Source: Donghicola tyrosinivorans
Lineage (GTDB): Bacteria; Pseudomonadota; Alphaproteobacteria; Rhodobacterales; Rhodobacteraceae
Length of the DNA: 42,526 nt
NCBI RefSeq assembly: GCF_003003355.1
Contig: NZ_PVTQ01000024.1
Location: forward strand, 1 to 42,526
Reading direction: 5' to 3'
The notes beneath the pieces were generated by a model. The model was not told the origin of the DNA. It was given only the letters and a program-made list of their open reading frames with translations, and made no database searches. The translations under genes and the position numbers were made by a program. This document shows, piece after piece, positions 32,822 through 40,025 of the stretch. The first letter of the stretch is position 1, and each line of letters opens with the position of its first letter.

Positions 32822-33403
32822 ATGACTGGATATACACGCCGCACGATCATAACGGGGCTGGCCATGGCCTTGGCCGCGCCGACGCTGGCGCGCGCCCATC
32901 AGGTCACATTGCCCGACCACTTCAACCCGACGGCCGTGCAGACCGGTCGCACAGACTGGCTGCCTGGGGACATCCACGTGGTGCCAGACGAGTTCCACCT
33001 GTATCTGATGGGGAAGGACGGGGCGGCGATCCGGTATGGCGTGGGCGTCGGGCGCAAGGGGCTGTACGAATCCGGCGTCTTTACTGTCGCGCGCAAGGCC
33101 AAGTGGCCGTGGTGGCGCCCGACCCAGTCGATGATCCGCCGCGATCCGGGGAAATATGCCAAATACAAGAACGGCATGAAGGGCGGCCCGAACAATCCGC
33201 TCGGCGCAAGGGCGCTGTACCTGCATGACGATCAGGGGCGTGACACCTATCTGCGCATCCACGGCACCAATGCGCCCTCGACCATCGGCAGCGCCGTGTC
33301 CAACGGCTGCGCGCGGCTGACCAACGAGCACGTCAAGGACCTGTATGAACGGGTCGAGATCGGCGCCCGCGTCACCCTGCACCCCAAGGTGACGACCGCG
33401 TGA
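32822..33403 (+). CDS. Tat-exported L,D-transpeptidase (YkuD domain), copy 2
   Basis: A 193-residue protein with a twin-arginine-like signal (YTRRTIITGLAMALA) and a YkuD domain. The catalytic elements are LRIHGT (His148) and SNGCARL (Cys163, with the Arg retained, unlike copy 1). KWPWWRPTQSM and NNPLGARALYL are typical of the L,D-transpeptidases related to ErfK/YbiS. It is predicted to cross-link peptidoglycan in the periplasm. CAGGAGA lies 6 bp before the ATG. A multicopper oxidase follows 76 bp downstream, the same gene pairing as in the operon at 17.9 kb. Confidence 0.87.
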   Translation: MTGYTRRTIITGLAMALAAPTLARAHQVTLPDHFNPTAVQTGRTDWLPGDIHVVPDEFHLYLMGKDGAAIRYGVGVGRKGLYESGVFTVARKAKWPWWRPTQSMIRRDPGKYAKYKNGMKGGPNNPLGARALYLHDDQGRDTYLRIHGTNAPSTIGSAVSNGCARLTNEHVKDLYERVEIGARVTLHPKVTTA

Positions 33404-33479
33404 GGCCCCGGCGGGTTGGTTGACCTTTGTCCGCGCCTGTCTGAAAAGCGCCTCCGCAATTTTGGATAACGGGGTTTCC

Positions 33480-34760
33480 ATGAAGGTGAACCGACGACAG
33501 GCCTTGTCCCTGCTGGCCGCCTGCTTGGCGACGCCAGCTTTGGGCGGCTCCCGCATTACGCTGCGCCCCGAAGAGATCGTCACGCAGGTCGCCGGGCGGC
33601 GCCTGCCGATGCTGGGCTTCAACGGCGGGGTGCCGGGGCCGGACATCCGCTTCCGCCAAGGTGATACGGCGCAGATCCGGTTGGACAATGGGCTGAACGA
33701 CGGGGCCTTGGTGCATTGGCACGGGCTGCGCGTGCCCAACCGCATGGACGGCGTGAACGTGCTGACGCAGGATGTGGTCATCCCCGGCGAACGCTTTGAC
33801 TACCGGTTCGACTTAGCCGATGCGGGAACCTATTGGTACCATTCGCATTATCTGTCGTATGAACAAGTCAGCAGGGGCCTCTTCGGGGCATTCATCGTCG
33901 AGGAACGCGACCCGCCCGCCGTCGACCACGACATCACCGTGCAGTTGTTCGACCTGCTGCTGGATGCGGACGGTCAGTATGATGACAGCTTCGATCCCGC
34001 GCGCTTTGCCACCGAGGGACGGCTTGGCAATATCAAGACCGCGATCCTGTCGCGGAACAGCGTGCAGCAAGGCGACAGGCTGCGCCTGCGGATCATCAAC
34101 CCGTCCATCGACCGCATTTATCGATTGTCCGTGACCGGGCTGGCGGGCAAGATCGTGGCGCTGGACGGGATGCCGTTGGAGGTCCCGCAGGCGCTGGCGC
34201 CGATGGCGCTGGCCCCCAGTCAACGCTGCGACGTGATCGCAGATGTGACCGGCCCGGTGGCGCTGCGCGACACCTATGACGGGGCGAACGACTTGCTGGG
34301 GCATTTGACAGTGACCGGCACGCGCAGCCCCTCGACTGCGCCGATCCCGACCCTGCCGCCAAACCGCATGACCCGTCCCGGCACGCCGGATCACACCACA
34401 AGGCTGGTGCTGCAAGGCGGCGCGGGCGCGCCTGCGCATCGCGGCACTGGAACATGGGCGCTGAACGACGTGTCGGGCCTTCCAAGCCGTCCCTTGATCG
34501 CGGCAAAGCGCAGCCAGACCATGCGCATCGAGATCGAGAACCGCACCGGCTTTCCCCATGTCATGCACTTGCATGGCCACCATTTCCACGAACTGGACAC
34601 CTCGGGAGACCTCGGGCCACTGCGCGACTCGACCCTGCTGGCGGCGGGAGAGACACGCGCCATCACCGCCGTCCTCGACAATCCGGGCGCGTGGATGCTG
34701 CATTGCCACATGCTCAGCCATCAAGCCGATGGCATGGCGACGTGGCTGACTGTCAGTTGA
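33480..34760 (+). CDS. Tat-exported multicopper oxidase, copy 3
   Basis: A 426-residue oxidase with a short twin-arginine signal (MKVNRRQALSLLAACLA) and the four copper motifs HWHG, YWYHSH, HVMHLHGHHF and HCHMLSHQADGM. It is closer to copy 1 (same YWYH-x-H and HCHML pattern) than to copy 2 and probably arose by duplication of the L,D-transpeptidase/oxidase pair. It is smaller than CueO, without a Met-rich insert. The ATG at 33480 is the only start compatible with the signal peptide. It is the last metal-related gene of the window. Confidence 0.88.
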   Translation: MKVNRRQALSLLAACLATPALGGSRITLRPEEIVTQVAGRRLPMLGFNGGVPGPDIRFRQGDTAQIRLDNGLNDGALVHWHGLRVPNRMDGVNVLTQDVVIPGERFDYRFDLADAGTYWYHSHYLSYEQVSRGLFGAFIVEERDPPAVDHDITVQLFDLLLDADGQYDDSFDPARFATEGRLGNIKTAILSRNSVQQGDRLRLRIINPSIDRIYRLSVTGLAGKIVALDGMPLEVPQALAPMALAPSQRCDVIADVTGPVALRDTYDGANDLLGHLTVTGTRSPSTAPIPTLPPNRMTRPGTPDHTTRLVLQGGAGAPAHRGTGTWALNDVSGLPSRPLIAAKRSQTMRIEIENRTGFPHVMHLHGHHFHELDTSGDLGPLRDSTLLAAGETRAITAVLDNPGAWMLHCHMLSHQADGMATWLTVS

Positions 34761-34940
34761 AGGCAGCTATTTCTGATATATTATGAAGGGCGTACCAAAA
34801 GGAGTCGTAAGCAACATAATCAGGACTACGCGCGAAACGTCAGCCCGCTTGGCAGACCCAAGTACCGCCACCGAAGCACTGCGACATTCAGGAAACCGCT
34901 GTGCACCGCAAATCCACGCTGACGAAACGGTGTTTCCGGA

Positions 34941-35255
34941 TCAGGAATCGACCCATATGGAGACCGAGACACCTTTCGGTTCTTTGACGAAACCATCGAT
35001 GTCGACGACCTTGATCCTAAACTTGCGTGCCTCCGCCATGAAAGGCTGTATACGCCGGCAGTGAGTTTCATCGATTTGGCCAACTGGTTTCGCATCGCCG
35101 CCAAACATCCAGGCGATCAGACCCTTGGGTTTGGCAAGGACCTCGACCCGGTCTTCGACCTAGCGGAGATCGAGCTGGTCTCCAGGTTTCAGGCCAAATC
35201 TCGCGAGGTTTCGCGGGATTTCGACCAACTTGCACGAGTAGATCAGTGGATGCAT
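34941..35255 (-). pseudogene. AbrB-family-like gene interrupted by an in-frame amber codon
   Basis: From the ATG at 35255 (GAGGA about 7 bp upstream) the frame reads MHPLIYSCKLVEIPRNLARF, then GLKPGDQLDLR, then TAG (35160-35162), and then continues in the same frame with VEDRVEVLAKPKGLIAW up to a TGA at 34941. IPRNLARFGLKPGDQLDLR-x-VEDRVEVL matches the AbrB/SpoVT DNA-binding fold used by antitoxins and transition-state regulators. The amber codon splits that fold, so the gene is probably dead unless the stop is read through. The part after about residue 45 (RRIQPFMAEARKF, DIDGFVKEPK) is not recognised. Confidence 0.5.
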
Positions 35256-35380
35256 CTGCTGTCCTCTTGTTGGCAGCGCTCTTGATGGCGCTTGAGTCTC
35301 TTCACGCAGGGTATTGCAGCTTTGATCTGCGGCAAAGCGCAAGATTGATGTGGCCAGCAAAGCTGACCATGGACGCACAT
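35243..35380 (-). CDS. Putative Cys-rich small protein overlapping the AbrB-like gene
   Basis: A 45-codon frame with GGAGAT 7 bp before its ATG. The peptide begins MCVHGQLCWPHQSC, with Cys at 2, 8 and 14 and His at 4 and 11, and three further Cys follow, giving a zinc-finger-like look. Its stop overlaps the AbrB-like ATG by 13 bp, as in coupled gene pairs. No family is recognised. Expression is uncertain because the partner gene carries an amber codon. Confidence 0.35.
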   Translation of the reverse strand: MCVHGQLCWPHQSCALPQIKAAIPCVKRLKRHQERCQQEDSRCIH

Positions 35381-35476
35381 TGGGCAATCTCCTTTCCGGA
35401 TTTCTGAGCCATAGCATTGACCTCTATGCCTCACCAATGCTCTAATCTTGATTTATAGAAAGGGTGCCTATACCTC

Positions 35477-36616
35477 ATGACCTGGAACTGGACACTGCCC
35501 GACTGGCCGGATTTCCGGTATGACGCCTCCGCTCTGGAGCCGTTCGAACAGAGGTTTCTGCTGTCATCCGGAGAAATCCTCGGCGCAGTCCATCATGTCA
35601 ACCCGCCGGATCGCGAGCAACTCCGCATCGAGTTACTCAGCGACGAAGCCATGCAGACCAGCGCCATCGAAGGCGAAATCCTCGACCGGCTCAGCGTCCA
35701 GTCTTCGCTGCGGCGCCATCTGGGACTCGATCCCGACAGTTATCCCGCCAAACCGCGCGAACAGGGCGTCGCGGAAATGATGGTTGACGTCTATTCCAGC
35801 TTTGCGGAGCCGCTGAGCCACGAGACGCTGTACCGCTGGCATCGGATGCTGCTGTCCCATGACCGTCGGTTAGAGACCATCGGAGCCTACCGACAACACG
35901 CCGAATCGATGCAAATCGTTTCCGGCCGCTTTGACCGACCGACGATCCATTTCGAAGCGCCGCCTTCGGCGCAGGTCATGCCTGAGATGGAGCGATACGC
36001 GGATTGGTTCAATAGGACCGGCCCGCGGGGAGCAGAGCCGCTTCCCGCCCTGACGCGTGCCGGGCTAAGCCACCTCTATTTCGAGAGCATCCACCCATTC
36101 GAAGACGGCAACGGCCGCCTGGGCCGCGCGCTCGCTGAAAAGTCGCTGGCGCAGAACATTGGCCAGCCGACCCTAATCTCGCTCGCCTTCACCATCGAGA
36201 AAGAGCGGAAAGAGTACTACGACCAACTCAAGCGGCATCAAACGACGCTTGACGTGACGGCGTGGCTCATCTGGTTCGCAGAGATTGTCTTGAAGGCGCA
36301 GCAGATCACACTCGACCGCGTAGCGTTCTTCATCAACAAGGCACACTTTTACGATCGACATAGAGATCACCTGAACGACCGCCAGGCCAAGGCCATCGCG
36401 CGGATGTTCCGTGAAGGACCCGAAGGTTTCAGCGGCGGCCTAAGCGCGGATAACTACCTCAAGATCACCGGCACATCCCGCGCAACCGCGACCCGCGATC
36501 TACAGGACTTGGTCGAGAAGGGCGCGCTGAACCGAACTGGCGAGCTGAGACACACGCGATACTGGTTGAAGCTCGATGGAGACAAGGGTTTTTCTGCAGC
36601 AAAAACAGTACAATAA
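35477..36616 (+). CDS. Fic-domain protein with DUF4172 N-terminus
   Basis: A 379-residue protein. Residues about 1-85 form a DUF4172-type helical domain, and TSAIEG at 61-66 matches the inhibitory motif (S/T)xxxE(G/N) of Fic proteins with an N-terminal auto-inhibitory helix. The Fic motif HPFEDGNGRLGR begins at His206, so the catalytic His and the nucleotide-binding Asn/Arg are intact. Fic enzymes usually transfer AMP to target proteins. A C-terminal winged-helix-like region (GTSRATATRDLQDLVEKGAL) is present, as in many Fic regulators. No separate antitoxin gene lies beside it, in keeping with self-inhibition. It is the first intact gene of the non-metal accessory section. Confidence 0.9.
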   Translation: MTWNWTLPDWPDFRYDASALEPFEQRFLLSSGEILGAVHHVNPPDREQLRIELLSDEAMQTSAIEGEILDRLSVQSSLRRHLGLDPDSYPAKPREQGVAEMMVDVYSSFAEPLSHETLYRWHRMLLSHDRRLETIGAYRQHAESMQIVSGRFDRPTIHFEAPPSAQVMPEMERYADWFNRTGPRGAEPLPALTRAGLSHLYFESIHPFEDGNGRLGRALAEKSLAQNIGQPTLISLAFTIEKERKEYYDQLKRHQTTLDVTAWLIWFAEIVLKAQQITLDRVAFFINKAHFYDRHRDHLNDRQAKAIARMFREGPEGFSGGLSADNYLKITGTSRATATRDLQDLVEKGALNRTGELRHTRYWLKLDGDKGFSAAKTVQ

Positions 36617-36819
36617 CAAAAATCCGAGAATCCGTTTTATGTAACATGACCCAAGACTTGAGCTCACGTTGGTGGGTTTGGGAACGCGCCCGATACACTT
36701 CGTCACAACCGGCGCTTGTCCGGGAAATCTTTGTTTCCGCAGCACAGATGCCCCTTTGGTCGCATCCCGGAAAAGCTCGGGGCGACTCTAGCCTGCCCGA
36801 AAGCGACTGGTGAACGGCC

Positions 36820-36848
36820 TTGCATGTTGGATTTTCCAACATTATATT
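36820..36848 (+). promoter_or_regulatory. Promoter with a 19-bp palindromic operator overlapping the spacer
   Basis: TTGCAT (-35, 36820-36825) and TATATT (-10, 36843-36848) are 17 bp apart. The perfect inverted repeat ATGTTGGA-TTT-TCCAACAT (36824-36842) fills the spacer. A repressor bound here would block RNA polymerase. The XRE regulator at 37202-37576, second gene of the unit, is the obvious candidate. The start of the first gene lies 30 bp downstream. The rest of the 36617-36878 gap shows nothing recognisable. Confidence 0.7.
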
Positions 36849-36878
36849 GAGCGCAAGACAGCTATTCGGACATGGACG

Positions 36879-37205
36879 ATGCAAACGACCACCAAGACGA
36901 AACTGTTTCCGAAGCAGGATCTGGAACTTGTGCTTCGTGACGAGCTCATGCTCGCGGCGGAGGCTGAAGCCAGCATGCACGGAATTGTACTGCCAGCATC
37001 ATCTGGGGTTGCGGCAGTCGCACCTGTACCGATGGATTCTCTTGTAGTTGTGGAGCTCCTGTGCGCTGTCGAACCAGTGCTTGGCTTTACGCCGGCGGAT
37101 GCGACGGTACGCACTGGCGGATACAACTCGGTGCAAGACGCTTTGGATCACCTAATCCCGCGGCTGGAACAGCAGTGGAAAAAGAAGAATGGAGTGTCAG
37201 CATGA
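36879..37205 (+). CDS. Small protein with acyl-carrier-like DSL motif
   Basis: A 108-residue protein. MDSLVVVELLCAVEPVLGF (about 52-70) is like the phosphopantetheine-site helix of acyl carrier proteins (DSL-x-x-x-E-L), with Ser54 in the position of the modified serine. VRTGGYNSVQDALDHLIPRLE follows like helices III and IV. The N-terminal 50 residues are not recognised. No acyl-synthesis enzyme is near. The ATG at 36879 is chosen since the conserved part begins soon after; the ribosome binding site is weak. Its stop overlaps the XRE gene start by 4 bp, so it is the first gene of the unit. It could equally be a small structural protein with a chance DSL match. Confidence 0.55.
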   Translation: MQTTTKTKLFPKQDLELVLRDELMLAAEAEASMHGIVLPASSGVAAVAPVPMDSLVVVELLCAVEPVLGFTPADATVRTGGYNSVQDALDHLIPRLEQQWKKKNGVSA

Positions 37206-37576
37206 GCGTCGCGAAGCGGACGAACGACGATGACCAAGAAGCTCGGCAGGAGATGGGGGAGCGGCTGCGGGAAGCTCGTCGGTATTTGGGTCTTAAACAA
37301 GACGAGGTGGCCCAGTACCTCAAGATCCAGCGAACCGCGTTGTCAGAGATCGAGGCAGGAAACCGCCGTGTCGAGGCACTGGAGTTGAACCGGCTCGCGA
37401 AGCTGTATCGACAACCGGTCGCGTATTTCATCGGAGAAGACGATGCAGCTGGGAGTTTGCCGGTAGATGTAGCGCACCTTGCACGACAAGCCGCAGACTT
37501 GTCTCGGCAAGACCGGGATGAACTGGGGCGTTTTGCCGAGTACTTGCGCGCCCGCTCGGCCGCAACCCAGGAGTAG
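37202..37576 (+). CDS. XRE-family transcriptional regulator
   Basis: A 124-residue protein with a helix-turn-helix of the Cro/XRE type (about 17-72): GERLREARRYLGLKQDEVAQ, then LKIQRTALSEIEAGNRRVEALEL. A C-terminal tail (LPVDVAHLARQAADLSRQDRDELGRF) could mediate dimerisation or contact the following ImmA-type protein. XRE regulators paired with ImmA/IrrE peptidases are usually repressors cleaved or inactivated under stress. The ATG overlaps the stop of the preceding gene by 4 bp. The palindrome at 36824-36842 is its probable target. Confidence 0.9.
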   Translation: MSVAKRTNDDDQEARQEMGERLREARRYLGLKQDEVAQYLKIQRTALSEIEAGNRRVEALELNRLAKLYRQPVAYFIGEDDAAGSLPVDVAHLARQAADLSRQDRDELGRFAEYLRARSAATQE

Positions 37577-37579
37577 CCA

Positions 37580-38593
37580 GTGGTTTCCAATTATTCGCAG
37601 GCAGTTCGCGGCGGAGCAGCTGCGGCGGCTCGAGCACACCGGCAACTAGGCGTGCGAGAGCGGCTCGAAACTTCAGGCGGTTCAGTCAACGTTTTTGCTC
37701 TCATCAATGAACTTGACGTGCCTTTGCTCCTCCGGCCGCTCGACGGATTGCTCGGAGCATATCTTAATGTCCCATCGCAAGGGATTCTCGTCACCACTCA
37801 GCGCCCCATGAGTATCCAGCGATTTACGGCCGCACATGAGCTGGGCCATTGTCTTCTGAACCATCAGCCCAGCCTCGACGATGAAGCGAGTATCCTCCGT
37901 CGAATGCCAGCCAATTTCGATCCGGGCCACGACTATCAAGAAGTCGAAGCCGACGCTTTCGCAGTCGCGTTTCTCATGCCCAAATGGCTGCTGGCCCTAC
38001 ACATGAGGCGGCAGAATTGGACTGTGCCAGACTTTCGACGCGCAAACGTGATTTACCAGTTCAGTCTGCGACTTGGGGTGAGCTACGAGGCGTTGTGCTG
38101 GACCCTAGTTCGGTACAGGATGATTGCTGCGAAGCAGGCCCGCGAGCTTTTGCAGACAAAGCCAAAGGCGTTGAAAGAAGCGCTTCTCGCTGATCATCGA
38201 CCGACAAACTATCGTGGCGATGTATGGCTACTTACCGAACGCGACGCTGGTGCGCTGATTGATGGCAGTCGTAACGATCTATTCGTTCTCAAGCTCACCG
38301 AGCACAGCAACGGAGGATATCTCTGGAACATCCATCAATTGCAGGAGAGCGGATTCGCCATCGTCAGTAATGAAATCGAAGCGCTCGAAACAGATAGCGT
38401 CGGTGATCCTGGAATACGGCGCGTCACAGCAAGGCCTCCGGAAGAGTACCGAGGTCGCCTTGTGTTGGATGAAACACGGCCCTGGGATCACAATCAGAGT
38501 TACTCCAGACTCGAGTTGGACCTCGACCTGACAGGCCCCGAAGGTGAAGGCCTTTCACGTGCTGAGCGGCGAAGACTACTGGAGGCCGCTTGA
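37580..38593 (+). CDS. ImmA/IrrE metallo-endopeptidase fused to a chagasin-like (I42) inhibitor domain
   Basis: A 337-residue two-domain protein starting at GTG (37580), with AGGAG 6 bp upstream. Residues about 40-180 form an ImmA/IrrE peptidase with the zinc motif HELGH (86-90) and a third ligand in EVEADAFA (Glu121/Glu123). Residues about 212-318 look like the I42 chagasin fold: the loops NGGYLW (244-249; NPTTGY-like), GDPGIRR (275-281; GxGG-like) and RPW (300-302) fall in the right order and spacing. Chagasins block papain-family proteases, and such a protease is encoded by the very next gene. ImmA proteins cleave XRE repressors, encoded just upstream. A sensor/inhibitor hub is the likely role (inference). 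The fusion was not known to me. Confidence 0.85.
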   Translation: MVSNYSQAVRGGAAAAARAHRQLGVRERLETSGGSVNVFALINELDVPLLLRPLDGLLGAYLNVPSQGILVTTQRPMSIQRFTAAHELGHCLLNHQPSLDDEASILRRMPANFDPGHDYQEVEADAFAVAFLMPKWLLALHMRRQNWTVPDFRRANVIYQFSLRLGVSYEALCWTLVRYRMIAAKQARELLQTKPKALKEALLADHRPTNYRGDVWLLTERDAGALIDGSRNDLFVLKLTEHSNGGYLWNIHQLQESGFAIVSNEIEALETDSVGDPGIRRVTARPPEEYRGRLVLDETRPWDHNQSYSRLELDLDLTGPEGEGLSRAERRRLLEAA

Positions 38594-39277
38594 GTGACTG
38601 TAACGATAGACGTAGATTTACGGGCGAAGTTTGGCCCCGTCAGGGATCAAGGTGCGCGACCAACTTGCTTGGCGTTTGCTGCCAGCGACGCCCATGCTGC
38701 ATTGCGGAGCGGCTGGGATCCTCTGTCATGTGAGTTCGCCTTCTACCACGCACAAAAACGTACCGGGCGCTCTCCATATAAGGGAGCATTTCTCGACGAC
38801 ATGCTGGCCGCGCTTCGCGATACCGGCCAGCCATCGGAAAGTGGATGGCCGTACATTCCGCGTTTGCCCACGGACCTGAGGCACTATCGCCCCCCATCAT
38901 CCGTCGGAAGTTTATTTGGGCGCGAAAGTCAGAAGACCAGCCACGAAGTCGATCGAGTTTGCGATGCGTTGGATTCCAACGTCCCTGCTATTGTTCTTTC
39001 AGTCCTGACGAGAAGTTTCTTTAATCCGCCATCGGATGGAGTCATCGACCAAATCACCGGTGACGAGGTTTTTCCAACGCCGCGACATGCTGTTATCGCG
39101 GTCGGCCATGGGAAAGCGGCGACGAAACGTGTCATTCTGGTGCGAAATAGCTGGGGACCGACCTGGGGTTTGAGCGGGTATGCTTGGCTAACTGAGGATT
39201 TTCTGGCTAAGCACATGTATGCCTTGGCAATATTGACGGACGAATGTGATGTATCTGGCCATTCCGCCACAGCCTGA
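38594..39277 (+). CDS. Papain-family (C1) cysteine protease
   Basis: A 227-residue cytosolic protein with no signal peptide or long pro-segment. The papain catalytic set is intact: Gln19 (oxyanion) and Cys25 in GPVRDQGARPTCLAFA, His165 in RHAVIAVGHG and Asn185 in RNSWGPTWGLSGYAWL. Without a pro-region it must be controlled by other means, and the chagasin-like domain of the preceding gene product is an obvious choice. The GTG start directly follows the stop of that gene (no gap), with GGAGG upstream, giving coupled translation in a fixed ratio. It overlaps the next gene by 29 bp. Bacterial cytosolic papain-like proteases are rare. Confidence 0.88.
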   Translation: MTVTIDVDLRAKFGPVRDQGARPTCLAFAASDAHAALRSGWDPLSCEFAFYHAQKRTGRSPYKGAFLDDMLAALRDTGQPSESGWPYIPRLPTDLRHYRPPSSVGSLFGRESQKTSHEVDRVCDALDSNVPAIVLSVLTRSFFNPPSDGVIDQITGDEVFPTPRHAVIAVGHGKAATKRVILVRNSWGPTWGLSGYAWLTEDFLAKHMYALAILTDECDVSGHSATA

Positions 39278-40025
39278 TTGTGTAAGAACTTGGCGCGAAG
39301 CGGTTCGTTGCGTTGATAGCGAACCCGGACACGAGGCGCACAACGTCCTGATGTCAGTCGATGACCCGACCGCCGGGGCAAAGTTGAGCGACGCGAGCGT
39401 CAATGCCGTCAATGAATTCTTGCTCCGGCACGACAAATCCGTCCGGACCATCGCCAACACGATCTTTCCTGAGGCACTCTATCATAGATATGGTGCCCCG
39501 GAATTCTTCAACCGGTTTCGCGACCGAGTTCTGCCTACGGTACGACGCAACGAAAGATGGTCAGGATACTATTTCGAGCGGATGGTCGATTGGCCCGGTG
39601 CCCCGGCCGGCAATCCGCTTTGGGACGTCGTCACGCGTATGAGGGACCCGGCGGTCAGGGCAAGGAACAAATTTGAGCTTGCTCTTTTCGATCCTGCTCG
39701 CGACGTTGATCGTTCACCTTACGGCGGACAGTGCCTCAGTTTTCTCAGCTTCAAACTGTTGGCAGGGAATCCGGAGACGCTCACACTCACAGCGATCTAC
39801 CGGAACCACTACTATGTCGAAAAGCTACTCGGAAACTTGATTGGTCTCGGCCAGTTGATGTCGTTTGTGGCCACTGAAGCCGGACTCAAGATTGGATCCC
39901 TGACCGTGCTGTCGTCACATGCGACAATCGACCTGCCACGATCAGCCTGCGGGGGGACTACAACACGCGGCGAGCTTCGAGCACTCCTCGACGAGATTGA
40001 TAGTCTGTCTGAAGCCAATACCTAG
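39249..40025 (+). CDS. Thymidylate-synthase-like protein
   Basis: A 258-residue cytosolic protein whose second half resembles thymidylate synthase: GGQCLSFLSFKL has Cys162 where TS has its catalytic PCH, LTAIYRNHYYVEKL (Arg185) fits the RSxD strand, LLGNLIGLGQLMSFVATEAGL (Asn196) the substrate-binding helix, and SSHATID (His224) the HxY region. RSxD and PCH themselves are changed, so ordinary dUMP methylation is doubtful. TS relatives also make hydroxymethyl-pyrimidines in phages. The ATG at 39249 follows the GTG at 39246. Its stop and the stop of the convergent gene share CTAG (40022-40025). It ends the five-gene unit. Confidence 0.7.
   Translation: MYLAIPPQPDCVRTWREAVRCVDSEPGHEAHNVLMSVDDPTAGAKLSDASVNAVNEFLLRHDKSVRTIANTIFPEALYHRYGAPEFFNRFRDRVLPTVRRNERWSGYYFERMVDWPGAPAGNPLWDVVTRMRDPAVRARNKFELALFDPARDVDRSPYGGQCLSFLSFKLLAGNPETLTLTAIYRNHYYVEKLLGNLIGLGQLMSFVATEAGLKIGSLTVLSSHATIDLPRSACGGTTTRGELRALLDEIDSLSEANT

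Noticed and set aside
34783-35064. Small plus-strand open frame after the third oxidase
   Set aside because: No family resemblance, and it is antisense to the more convincing AbrB-like frame.
35160-35162. Amber codon as a recoded amino acid (pyrrolysine-type) in the AbrB-like frame
   Set aside because: No sign of recoding machinery or a structured element nearby; simple inactivation is more likely.
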